Shown here piece by piece: positions 12,001-23,161 of a stretch of DNA of 64,000 bases. The DNA is from Epiperipatus broadwayi. Its lineage: Eukaryota > Onychophora > Udeonychophora > Euonychophora > Peripatidae. The position numbers were made by a program, and so were the translations under genes. How positions within the stretch are numbered: the stretch's first letter is position 1; the number at the start of each line of letters is the position of its first letter. The stretch is from contig JAQFVV010006696.1 of assembly GCA_028023455.1 (NCBI GenBank), forward strand, positions 395,576-459,575, written 5' to 3'. The notes under the pieces are model-generated. The model was not told the DNA's origin and did no database searches. It saw only the letters and a program-made list of their open reading frames with translations.

Positions 12001-13570
12001 TGTACCGCATTGAACCGCTGAAACCACCTACTTATACATATATATAAGTTTTGGCTGGTTTCAAACTCCTTCATAATACATTTATAATCTTATAAAGGTT
12101 ACATGAACGAACCGGCACGTTCGAGCAAAATGGGAGATCTTATTGATAGCTTTAACTATCAACAATGGCCCATCTCAGCTGCTAGATTCAAACCCCTACT
12201 ATCCAAATACTTTATTTGTTTCAGGGTAAACCCCGGGGCGCCAGCTAGTTTGAAGACTAACATATTCAGGCAGTAGGCTCATAATCCAGCACTCGAAACA
12301 ATTCCCTTAACTAGCCCAGTTTAACTTTAGTCAGTAATAAAATATTGGTAAGAAGAGATTGATAAAAAGAATTGACCGACAGATAAAGTTTAAATTTAAA
12401 GACAATTTATTTTAATCAACATTAATTAAGTTTAAAGATAATTTACTAACTAACATAAACGCATTATAAACATTTTATAAATCCAATTTTAACACACACA
12501 CATTTTTAAATTAACACATGATAGTATATTTTATGAAAAAAGCAAAAATAATCTTTGACATTTTAAATTATCTCACATTCGCAAACATAATAATAAAGCA
12601 TTTATAGCATTTGAAACTCATGCACACATATCAATAGTTCATTTTATTTATGATAGAGTTCATATAATTTGAATCTTGAATATTTACAGATTACAGTGGT
12701 GACTACTACGTATAAATGATAATAATAAAATATATACCTAGGATTTTTTGTTGCTTGTCGTTGGCTGCTTCCAATGAATTATATCTAACCGGTTAGATTT
12801 TGACAATTCTTGACGAGATTTTATGCGAATCCATTTTTATTCTTGAAGACAGTTGAACGTTTGACAGAGGATTTTGGAGTGGTTATGAAGACATTATTTC
12901 ACAGGCAGTTTTTGATGATCTTGTTGGACAAAGGGCTGAAGCACCAGTGTATATTTCCATAAGATTTTCAGCACTGCATTTCTGTTTCTGCTAAATAATG
13001 TAAACAAGACTGACACTGCTAAATAGACTGAAACTGCGAACTAGACTGAATTGCAAACTCCCACTGAATGTCCGATAAAATCTAGCTATTTATATCTGTG
13101 AATTGTTTTCATTTTGATATCCTCCGGGAATAAGTGCAATAGGTGTTGTCGAAATTCCTTGATAACTAATCCTATGACAACAAGTTTTTTGATTGATTGT
13201 TTGATTAGTAGTAGCTTTCATAAACATATTGTTTTTATATCTTTAGTAGCCCACCACTGTGTTTTTAAATACATTTCATTTCAATTATTATTATTATTTT
13301 TTTAAATATTATTCTAACACGCATTTTTCTTACTAATGAGCTAACATTTATTTCTATTTACCATCGCACATATCTACGCATTTATTCTACTAAACTGGAA
13401 AGAAAAGAGATTTTTAACTTTTAATGTTTTTTATAGGAAAACTCCCTCTCCCCTCTTTAAAGTAATTAATTGTAACTTTTATTTCAAATTCTTTTTTCCG
13501 AAAGATTTTGATAATAATTTTTATACAAAATAATTTTATATACATGTGTTAATTTGGCATTGGCATTACA
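12001..13570 (-). repeat. 3' LTR (left) of the non-autonomous element
   Basis: Begins tgtacc right after (TA)n and ends ggcattaca at 13570, next to a pyrimidine run on the plus strand (acccccctccg), which is a polypurine tract on the coding strand. It matches 16687-18240 over its whole length with scattered substitutions and small indels. A possible polyadenylation region was not resolved. Confidence 0.85.
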
Positions 13571-13590
13571 CCCCCCTCCGTTTTAGAGTA
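13571..13590 (-). other. Polypurine tract
   Basis: On the minus strand the sequence next to the 3' LTR reads ctaaaacggaggggggtg. Such a G/A-rich run immediately upstream of the 3' LTR primes plus-strand DNA synthesis in LTR retrotransposons. Its position supports minus orientation. Confidence 0.6.
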
Positions 13591-13678
13591 AAATTTGTCA
13601 TTTTTGACCATTTTATCTCTTGCAATTTTAATTGTTGACAGTAAAGATTTATTAATTTATTATTTTAGGTAATTCCTA

Positions 13679-14354
13679 CACATGTGTATACGTGCAGCAT
13701 AATTCTACACCTACTAATATTCTAGATATCGAGTTATTACTGGACTTGTGTCCAGGGAATCTATAATAAATAAATCCCTTTTTGCACACATCATAAGGTA
13801 CCGCAGTGCCAAGAAAATAACCTAAAAGGATATCTGGATAAATACATTTAAGATACGCATCATGAGGTATCGTATTTACCGAATATTACCAGTGTATGTG
13901 CGCGTATATACTCATGCATACTTACACACTCTTAATACACATTAGATTGACTTTATATTTTCATTACTAATCTTATAATATTATTTGTAAATCGTTACGA
14001 ACATCTTTATTTAACACATGTGTATACATGCAGCATAATTCTACACCTACTAATATTCTAGATATCGTGTTATTACTGGACTTGCTTACAGGGAATCTAT
14101 AATAAATAAGTCCCTTTTTGCACTCAATCATAAGGTGCAGCAGTACCAAGAAAATAACCTAAAAGGATATCTGGATAAATACATTTAAGATACTCATCAT
14201 AAGGTATCGTATTTACCAAATATTACCAATGTATGTGCACGTATATATCCATGTATACTTACACACTCTTAATACACATTAGATTGATTTTATATTTTTA
14301 TTACTAATCTCATAATATTATTTGTAAATCATTACGAACATCTTTATTTAACAT
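13679..14354. repeat. Tandem duplication, about 336 bp x2
   Basis: The block starting cacatgtgtatacgtgcagc at 13679 is repeated from 14015, with the same internal landmarks (aattctacacctactaatat, ctagatatcg, aataaat-agtcccttttt, aaggatatctggataaatac, ttagattga-tttatatttt). The second copy differs by scattered substitutions. It lies inside the internal region of the LTR element and is non-coding. Confidence 0.9.
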
Positions 14355-14800
14355 GCGTGTAAAAAAAAAAAAAAATCGATTAGTTTATTACGAGTCATTC
14401 TTCATTATTATTTACTATAGTTTTATTTACGCTTATTTATTTACCTTGATTTTATCGAGTTTATTTTAACTATTTGACCTACTTATTTATTTACGAACAT
14501 TTTTCTTGATTAACATGTGCGTTGATCACTTTTCCTAAGTATTGACCATTTCAAATTTTTATTTTTAGTTTTTATTTTCATAATTAGGTAATAAATGTAA
14601 TATTAAGAGAAGTAGGAAGCAAAGTATAAGGCAATTCAACACACAGATCGACTTTGTGCTGATTTAAACCAACTTTTAATTTTTTGCGGAAATCGTGACT
14701 ACAGCATGGGCAACTGTTGTGCACAACGGATCATGAAGAGGGACTTTAAGATTGCGAATGGCAGGACTATCTCTACTGCACATTCGACTTACTAAAGTGC

Positions 14801-14998
14801 TTATTTTATTTGGTTACTGGGAATTTTTCCTCCAGATTTATTAATTTTTATATGCCAGGACTTTTCTACTGGCGCATCATCATCAATATTAATTATTTTT
14901 CGCACTACCCATCTGTAGAACAAAGTCACCGTAAGACAAGGCTTAATCCAACAAAAGTCAGGCCTGGAATTTATCTCCTTGCCCAAATACTCGCACAT
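14801..14998 (-). other. Small open frame, unrecognised
   Basis: A 65-codon minus-strand frame inside the LTR element contains FYRWVVRKIINIDDDAPVEK. I recognise no domain. It could be a relic of the element's coding region, since it runs in the inferred coding direction and is less repetitive than its surroundings. Confidence 0.3.
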
Positions 14999-15120
14999 AC
15001 CTCAATCCTAATTTAATACACTTTTCTTTTTTTTAACTTTATTTGATAATGTTTTATTTTCATTAATACGTTCATTATACACTTATTTATTTCATTTTCA
15101 TTTTTAATTTTTACTCTCTT

Positions 15121-15405
15121 CATTTTGCTTGACTATTTTGATTTTACACATTTTCATTTTGCTTGACTATTTTGATTTTACACATTTGTTTTGTTTGCAT
15201 CACGCTCCGCTATGTTCTAGACTTATGAGCTGGGGTATCAATATAATCGATAAGACATAATCGAGGATTTTTGACATAATCATTTTGCTTGTCTAATTTG
15301 ATTTTACATATTTATTTTGTTTGCGTCATGCTCCGCTAAGTTCTAGACTTATGAGCTGGGATATCAATATAATCGATAAGACATAATCTTTTGACATAAA
15401 TCATT
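15121..15405. repeat. Tandem duplications in LTR element interior
   Basis: A 33-bp unit (cattttgcttgactattttg...) is repeated at about 15121 and 15154. A longer unit of about 125 bp, containing catcacgctccgctatgttc and gatatcaatataatcgata-type sequence, occupies about 15154-15280 and again 15281-15405. All copies are in direct orientation and non-coding. Confidence 0.85.
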
Positions 15406-15931
15406 TTATCGTTGCTTTGGCATTTTAAAAACTTTAAGATTGTTATTTATTTACTATTATTAACTTTAATCATTCTTAATTATTCAAACTAACTTGATAC
15501 TCATTTTTACATTTATTTCCTTAAACTTTGTTAAACATTTTCCATTATTCCGAATCCATGGTCGTTATAAAATAGGTCAAGCTGGCGAATCCGTCAGATT
15601 ACATATTTTTAATTTTTGTCTGGCGGTTCTTTATTATTCAGCCCTCCAAATAACTTTAGTGATCTAGCATTAAACGTTCCTTTTTCTATATTACCTTTGG
15701 CTATCACAAAGGCATTAAAGTCAGTTTGATGGACTATACTATATAGGCTTTTGTAAATCATCTGATTTTTTTTTATAAATGTATTTCTGAGGATGACTCA
15801 TGATGTTATTTGTAATGTGCATGTTCGCACTCAGCTGGTCTGGCTTTTTTATTTCAGTTTGTGGGATATTTTGACTACGATTTATTTGATTTACTTTTAC
15901 AGTTAAATTTATAACTTCAACTTTTATTTCT

Positions 15932-16285
15932 TCAATTATTTTTTCTATCTTCTATCTTATTTTTTTCTATTGCTTGGTAAGCAGTCTCTATTTTCTTCTC
16001 TACTTGTGTTTTAATTTCTTCTATTTCTTCCCTAATTTCTTCTTTTATTTTATTCTGGCCCATTTCGATCAGGCCTTTTAACTTTTCAAGCATTTCAGCT
16101 TGCCCTTCCAATTTACTCTTCATTTCATTATTTTGGTTTTTAAGCTGTTCGCTATTTTTTTATATTCTTCTGCTGTTTCTTTTTGTTTTTCGAACATGCA
16201 CGTTAATAAAGCTATGATTTCTCTTTTTCCCTTGTTGGGAATATTTTCTATATTTTTACCTTGAGCCTCCATTTCGGCTTTATTT
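15932..16285 (-). pseudogene. gag-like coiled-coil frame of the LTR element
   Basis: Minus-strand frames just downstream of the inferred 5' LTR and PBS-like site encode a Lys/Glu-rich heptad pattern. The part at 15932-16123 contains MLEKLKGLIEMGQNKIKEE followed by IREEIEEIKTQVEKKIETA, and the frame above it (to about 16285) begins MIRNKAEMEAQ. The two are separated by a frame change and stop near 16126. Coiled-coil N-termini of this kind are common in gag of some gypsy elements, and the location fits gag. No capsid or zinc-knuckle region follows, so the gene is truncated. Confidence 0.5.
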
Positions 16286-16654
16286 CTTATCATTTATAAT
16301 TTTAAACACTTTTTTATCATTATTTTTGATACCGTTTTATTTTAATAAGTTTACTAATTTCTATTTTATTTATTTATTTCTAAACTGGAAATATATGCTG
16401 ACTCCGCTCTCCTTTGTCCGTTTATCCTACCCGATCTTAATGCTTTAACTCCGCCCAAACAACCAACTGTCATTTATTTAACAGAACGTAAATAGCACAA
16501 AATCTCTTTTCATTTAAAGAAGTAAGAAAAAAAATTTCGGTCAATTCTTTTTTTTATTTTTAATTTAATACACTTTTACCTACGTAATTTAGATTTCTTT
16601 AAGGTTTTTATTTTTAAACAAGAAACAAAGCATTTATTTACTGTTATTTCTTAG

Positions 16655-16686
16655 GTTCAGCCCCAAACGTTGGGTAAAGCCATTTA
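16655..16686 (-). other. Primer-binding-site-like segment
   Basis: Reading the minus strand from the inner end of the right LTR gives TAAA and then TGG-CTTTA-CCCAACGTTTGGGG. TGG marks a tRNA CCA end. The CCCAACG-GGGGC part resembles the complement of the tRNA-Lys(1,2) acceptor and T stem (GCCCC-CGTTGGG), with an odd TTTA and one extra T. It supports a 5' LTR at 16687-18240. The tRNA identity is tentative. Confidence 0.45.
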
Positions 16687-18240
16687 TGTACCGGGTCGAA
16701 CTGCTGAAACCACCTACTTATACGTATATATAAGTTTTGGCCGGTTTCAAACTCCTTCATAATACATTTATAATCTTATAAAGGTTACGTGAATGAACCG
16801 GCACGTTCGAATCTTATTGATAGCTTTAACTATCAACAATGGCCCATCTTGGCTGCTAGATTCAAACCCCTACTATTCAAATACTTTATTTGTTTCGGGG
16901 TAAACCCCGGGGCACCAGCTAGTCTGAAGACTAACATATTCGGGCAGTAGGCTCATAATCCAGTGCTTGAAACAATTCCCTTAACTAGCCCAGTCTAACT
17001 TTAATCAGTAATAAAATATTGGTAAGAAGAGATTGATAAAAAGAATTGACCGACAGATAAAGTTTAAATTTAAAGACAATTTATTTTAATCAACATTAAT
17101 TAAGTTTAAAGATAATTTACTAACTAACATAAACGCATTATAAACATTTTATAAATCCAATTTTAACACACACATATTTTAAAATTAACACATGATAGTA
17201 TATTTTATGAAAAAAGCAAAAATAATCTTTGACATTTTAAATTATCTCACATTCGCAAACATAATAATAAAGCATTTATAGCATTTGAAACTCACGCACA
17301 CATATCAATAGTTCATTTTATGTATGATAGAGTTCATATAATTTGAATCTTGAATATTTACGGATTACAGTGGTGACTACTATGATAATAATAAAATATA
17401 TACCTAGGAATTTTAGTTGCTTGTCGTTGGCTGCTTCTGCTGCTTCCAAGGAATTATATCTAACCAGTTAGATTTTGACAATTCTTGACGAGATTTTATG
17501 AGAATCCATTTTTATTCTTGAAGACAGTTGAACGTTTGACAGAGGGTTTTGGAGTGGTTATGAAGACATTATTTCACAGGCAGGTTTTGATGATCTTGTT
17601 GGACAAATGGCTGAAGCACCAGCGTATATTTCCATAAGATTTTCAGCACTGCATTTCTGTTTCTGCTAAATAATGTAAACAAGACTGAGACTGCTAAATA
17701 GACTGAAACTGCGAACTAGACTGAATTGCAAACTCCCACTGGATGTCCGATAAAATCTAGCTATTTATATCTGTGAATTGTTTTCATTTTGATATCCTCC
17801 GGGAATAAGTGCAATAGGTGTTGTCGAAATTCCTTGATAACTAATCCTATGACAATGTGTTTTTTGAGTGATTGTTTGATTAGTAGTAGCTTTCATAAAC
17901 ATATTGTTTTTATATCTTTAGTAGCCCACCACTGTGTTTTTAAATACATTTAATTTCAATTATTATTATTTTTTTTAAATATTGTTCTAACAAGCATTTT
18001 TCTTACTAATGAGCTAACATTTATTTCTATTTACCATCGCACATATCTACGCATTTATTCTACTAAACTGGAATGAAAAGAGATTTTTAACTTTTAATTT
18101 TTTTTATAGGAAAACTCCCTCTCCCCTCTTTAAAGTAATTAATTGTAACTTTTATTTCAAATTCTTTTTTCCGAAAGATTTTGATAATAATTTTTATACA
18201 AAATTATTTTATATACATGTGCCAATTTGGCATTGGCACA
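16687..18240 (-). repeat. 5' LTR (right) of the non-autonomous element
   Basis: Direct repeat of 12001-13570, starting tgtaccggg and ending cattggcaca at 18240, followed by (TA)n. On the coding strand it starts TGTGCC and ends with TACA. Confidence 0.85.
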
Positions 18241-18305
18241 ATATATATATATATAAATTGGCACAATATATATATATATAAATTGGCACAATATATATAT
18301 ATATA
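18231..18305. repeat. 25-bp tandem repeat of LTR end plus TA
   Basis: The outer LTR end (attggcaca) followed by about 14-16 bases of TA recurs at 18231, 18256 and 18281, a 25-bp period. Two extra copies of the terminus have therefore been amplified together with the flanking TA. Confidence 0.85.
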
Positions 18306-19480
18306 AAGACAGATTAAACATATATCTAGATGAAATTAAAATATAAAATGTCAATCTTTTCCTCATCAATGCTATCTTTTTAATAAACAGAAAAGTCTGA
18401 ATTCAAATGGTAGAAACAAAAGTTGCTTTTTCGTCATATGCTGCAATGTAATTAACTATATTAAAATGCAGACATTCAAATAATGGGTGTTAAATTATCT
18501 GAAATTGCTCATTAACCATTTGTTTAATTTAAGAATTTGAAGAAAAACTAATAGAAAAGTCATTTTAAAGACTGTCATATCCTCACCTAGAATATATAAT
18601 AAATAGTCATAGTGGATACCGCTAGCTGAAAACTTCAATATGAAATGTCAATTATTTACCTTCCCTTCAAATGTGTTTTGTTTTTATTCAGTAATGTATA
18701 GTTCACTTTAAACATTGCCATCTCCTTAATTAAATTATTTAAAAAATAGTCTTATTTCATATCACTATATGAAAATTTAATTATAAAAAATCAGACTATT
18801 CCTGACAATATTATATATTTGTTGAAAATACACCATTAGGTAAAAATAATTAACATTTATATTTGATATTCCATGTCATGATATGCACTAGGTTTATTTT
18901 TCTATGTTTTAAAAGTAATGATGTATTAGTCAATATCTGTATTGTATACTAAACTAAATATCTTTGTTTCTATACAACAGAGGATCAAATAAAATAAAAG
19001 ACAATGAAGAAATGTCCTTATGCTTTAAAAATTATTTCAACAGAGCAAATTATTAGTAATTCTGTTATAACTGTATAAAATGTCTAGCTCAGTTATTAAT
19101 TACTGTATGCAAGGACACAGCTACCAATAAATAAGTAATTAGTTTGTCCACTACATTAAATTAAAATACTGATGATAATCTTTATTATAACCTAATTTAT
19201 GCAGATCGCATTTAAAACAAAATTAAAAAATCAGATCATCATTTCATATATCCCCAAATTTATTCATTATCCCAAAATAAACTACAATACACAGTGAAAT
19301 CATACCATTGAACTAAGCAAAGATATGTGTCTCAGATATCCATTTCATTGATAATTGAAAAAAAAATCAAATCAATAAACAACTTAGTTCTGATATATTT
19401 TACTAATTAAATATTACATAAAATAATGCAAATTTATAATAAAATTCTAACATGTTCCCTAAAAAAATAATTTAGTTTAT
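18306..19480. other. AT-rich non-coding stretch
   Basis: No gene or repeat recognised. AT-rich sequence with short A/T runs between the LTR element and the LINE. Confidence 0.5.
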
Positions 19481-19482
19481 AA

Positions 19483-21060
19483 ATGTTTCGCAGGGAAAAA
19501 ATGTCCCAGCCAGTTGCAGTTCAATTAGACTTTGCCAGTGTCTTTGACTGCATCAGGGTCGATGTGCTTCTTAGTGTTCTGGAAAAGCTACAAGTGCCAA
19601 AGGCATTTTTCCAAATGATTAAGAACCTTCTACAAAATAAAGAAGTGTTTCTCTCATTGGATGGTTGAGTTGCTCCAGGATATCAGCCAAGCATTTCCAT
19701 CCCACAGGGCTTGCCACTAAGTGCACTCCTCATTGCAGCCTATATAAACCCATTGCTGTTGCACATAGAAGCAAAAGTCTCGGGTGTTGCCATATCTTTG
19801 CTGAAAGAGAGCATTCAACAAGTTTCATACATGGATGATGTGGTGGTGTTTCTCTCATTTCAGGATGAGTTTTCTAGGGAAGAGGATATCTTGGGTCCCT
19901 TTGCTAGTGAATTTGGTCTAAGAGTCAATGAAGCAAAGTTGGCTATGTGATCAATCAAATCAGGAAATCAAATCTCGGGGGATTCAGAGCAACTCCACAA
20001 AAGTTTCTAGGATTCACATTGGCCTCCCCCTCTTACATCATGAGTAAGGATCTGGAAGAGTCCCTGTTAAAGAAAGTTGTAAACTCAGTTACCTGGCTAT
20101 CAATGGTACAGTTGTCATTGTTGGGGAAGGTTGTCCTTCTCAATGCCATAGTATTGCCAAAAATATCCTACAAGGGCATTCATTTGCAAGGTGAAACTCA
20201 ATGCAGAAGGCTATGTTGGAGTGGAAAAGCCCCAGTCATAAGTCTCAGCCTTCTCCAAAAACCAAAAGCTCATAATGGGCTTGGACTCCATTCAATCTCC
20301 ACATTCCAATTTCAAAGGACATATAATATACTAGTAAAATTATTTAGCCAAAACCCATTTAAAGAAAGCCCCTTGCCATTGGTGAAGGTAGAAACAATGG
20401 ATCATCCTCCACCCAAACAAATAAGCATTTGGTTGCAACAACAAATGCCAATGATTGTAGGAAAATCTAAGACATCAGTGACTATGTTTGGCTTCAAGCT
20501 TAAGTATTGGGAAGCATTTAGTATGACACAAAAGAATGAGTCTACAGTGGAAAGTATTCTCTCAATCAGTATTCCCAGCCTTGCTAGGTTGGCAAAAAGG
20601 ATAAGACTCGAACCTAAGCTGGTGGATTTCCTGATAAAAATCAACCTTGGAGCCCTCCCAACATGCACCTTTCTGTGTTACAGGCAGGAATAAAGAATAG
20701 ATCCAATTTGTCTGATGTGTAATAAAAATGAAGAGATAATGAACCATATCCTAGATCAATGTGAAATATGGAATAATCTGCATTATTCTGCCCATAAAAA
20801 ATTCAAGGAAGCAGACATTGTAGGTACAAATATGGCAAAGGCAGTAAAGGGTGGTCTTTATGGTAAAATTAGATTGGCCACCTTTATAAATTTTGCTATA
20901 TGGATAGTGTGACAAAATAGAGTCTTTGACAATGGATTGAATAATAGGCCAGAAGAGCTTTTTCTCATGATACTTGGAGAGGGCAAAAAATATGATTTGA
21001 AAGTATGTGAGCACTTCTTATCCAGTCAGACATGGGACCAACTGGAAATCTGAAGACCAA
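19483..21060 (+). pseudogene. LINE reverse transcriptase remnant, L1/Tx1-like
   Basis: Three plus-strand blocks form the RT and C-terminus of a non-LTR retrotransposon ORF2. Block 1 (19483 on) has QLDFASVFDCI (RT motif A, Asp present). After an in-frame TGA at 19666 the same frame continues with SIPQGLPLSALLIAAYI (motif B) and VSYMDDVVVF (motif C; MDD replaces the usual ADD), to 19950. A frameshift near 19940 leads to 19947-20693, with FLGFTLA and SLLGKVVLLNAIVLP, the thumb region. After another stop, 20715 on has CLMCNKNEEIMNHILDQC, a C-x2-C-x9-H-x4-C zinc-knuckle-like C-terminus. The order fits L1/Tx1-type LINEs. The upstream endonuclease is absent, so the copy is 5'-truncated. Confidence 0.8.
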
Positions 21061-21345
21061 AACACTATAGGTACTTATCATACTATAATAAGAAATTAAC
21101 TAAGTGGACATAATGACTCCTATGTAGAGTCTAAAAGTTGTCACATTAATATAATCCAGTCCTTTCCATTTAATTGCTATTTATTGTTAAAACTCTTAAT
21201 TTGGTGGTCAAGTAATTGACCCAAATAATTCCTAAGTAGCTTATTTTTATGTATTTTTTTTACCATTATTTTTTTTATTTACTGTTTTCATTGTAGAGCC
21301 ACTGCACATTGTAAGCATGTAACCTATAATAAAAAAAAAGTTAAA
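21061..21345 (+). other. Likely 3' UTR and poly(A) tail of the LINE
   Basis: Non-coding sequence follows the LINE C-terminus and ends in an AATAAA-like ataataaaaaaaaa run at about 21327-21341. This is consistent with the 3' end of a target-primed LINE insertion. I saw no clear target site duplication. Confidence 0.45.
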
Positions 21346-22333
21346 TGATATCCATATGTATCTTCTTAAGGTGTGAATAAAGTTGTTATTTGAAACTAAA
21401 TGTCTCTGATATCATTTACAGAATATTACCCATTAATTTGTTTTATATTAAGTGGAATAAAAGGTTAATTTAAACTTTACATAAATCTAATATTAATACT
21501 TAAGTTATATATCAAAAAATACTATACAAGAACACTTTTTCAATGAACCTATTAGATTATCTCGCACATTTAATTTCCAATCATATCATTATATCAAATA
21601 TAAAGTAGATTTCTAATAAAAATTTATCAAATCACAATTAACAAATCCAATCCGTTATTTTTTTTTTTGTAAATCGATTATTAAAATGGATTTTATAACA
21701 AGTAAACCATGTAAAAAATATTGCCCTTTTATATAAGCCAAAGATAGGTATTAAAATTTAATAGATACTTAAATTTATGATCCACCTCAAAAAGTTAAAG
21801 ATAATTAAGGAGGATCATTCTGAATAATGACAGAATAAAATTAATCAAGATCATTATAAATGGATAAGATAAGCACTTATTATATTATATGTAAAAACAA
21901 ATTACATTATTTATACAATCCAGATTAATCCAGATGAAGAAAACAAATATTAAAATATAATAATCATATATAGTTCATATTTAAAAAAGATTTAAAATTA
22001 ATTCTAAAATTTATATGAATATATATGACCCTATTTCACTTAATGATATTGTTAAAATTTTAGATTGTGATATAATTACCATAAATTAATTTGCAATTTA
22101 AAAAAAAAAATAATTAGACAGGTTTATTGGATTTCAATTAAATTTAAATTTATTAATTTATCAAAAAAGTAATTAATAATAATAAAAAAAAAATAATTGT
22201 ATGAAATTGACTAAAATTGTAGCCAGTTAATAATAACAAACACTATTTCTCTTTCATATACTATACATTTGATTGTCCATTACTCAATAACAATTAATAA
22301 GGAATAGTATATATATATATATATATATATATA

Positions 22334-22392
<59 letters not shown>

Positions 22393-23113
22393 TCACAAAA
22401 ATGTTTCACAAGGAACTATATTAACGGTTGGGAAATTTTTAAATATTTTCCATAAAATGAATATTTTAGGATATTGAGTCTGAAATTAGTTTATCATCAG
22501 ATAAAATTTTAAACTTGAATAGAAAATTAATCTCTCCACTTTTTATTGTGTAAATAACTTATAAATCAACTCCTAATTATACACACAGTTTATTCGAAAA
22601 TATTTGTATATTTTATTATACAGATAAACAAAACATCAGTTTTCCCTTAAGATAACAACAATTATATCTTACACATAACTGAAATCAAAAGTTTTATTTT
22701 CCTTTTTATCCACTACGTTCCATTACAGTTCCTACTTTCCTTGATTATGATTTAAATGTAAAGAAACAATTCTTCATAAGGTGGAAAAGAGACAAACCTA
22801 TATTATAATGATCATTGCAACGGAATCAATTACTTTTAAAAAAAAATCCTATGGTTTTCTTTAAAGTATAGATATATCCCACCTTGTAAAATAACAATCA
22901 CATGGCTGAAGCAAAATTTGCACCTCACCTGTATTATTTTTTATTTGTAATGATAGATAAGATGGATGTTTTTCATTGACATAATTTTAATCAAGATTAA
23001 TAATAAAAGCTAGGATTATTTTCCATGTCAATAAGTATAAATTCCAATTATTTGATATCACATAGAAATTAGATCAATTGTTCTTGTAAAATTTCTTAAT
23101 CAAAAATATAATA

Positions 23114-23115
<2 letters not shown>
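21346..23115. other. AT-rich non-coding stretch
   Basis: No gene recognised. It contains an interrupted (TA)n array at about 22308-22388. Confidence 0.5.
22308..22388. repeat. (TA)n microsatellite
   Basis: TA array with a single internal interruption (tatactatata). Confidence 0.95.

Positions 23116-23158
<43 letters not shown>
23116..23158. repeat. (AT)n microsatellite
   Basis: Uninterrupted AT array directly left of the base-composition island that starts at about 23159. Confidence 0.95.

Positions 23159-23161
<3 letters not shown>

Larger units (their letters stand above)
12001..18240 (-). mobile_element. Large non-autonomous LTR retrotransposon (no pol)
   Basis: Two direct repeats of about 1.56 kb, 12001-13570 and 16687-18240, start TGTACC and end in ACA, and differ by only a few per cent by eye. 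They flank about 3.1 kb of internal sequence. Orientation is inferred as minus: just inside the right LTR the minus strand shows a TGG-initiated PBS-like segment, and just inside the left LTR it shows a polypurine run (ggaggggggtg) directly next to the LTR. The interior holds a short gag-like coiled-coil frame and two sets of tandem duplications but no RT, RNase H or integrase. This matches the LARD type of non-autonomous LTR element. Both ends abut (TA)n, so the target duplication cannot be distinguished. Confidence 0.85.
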
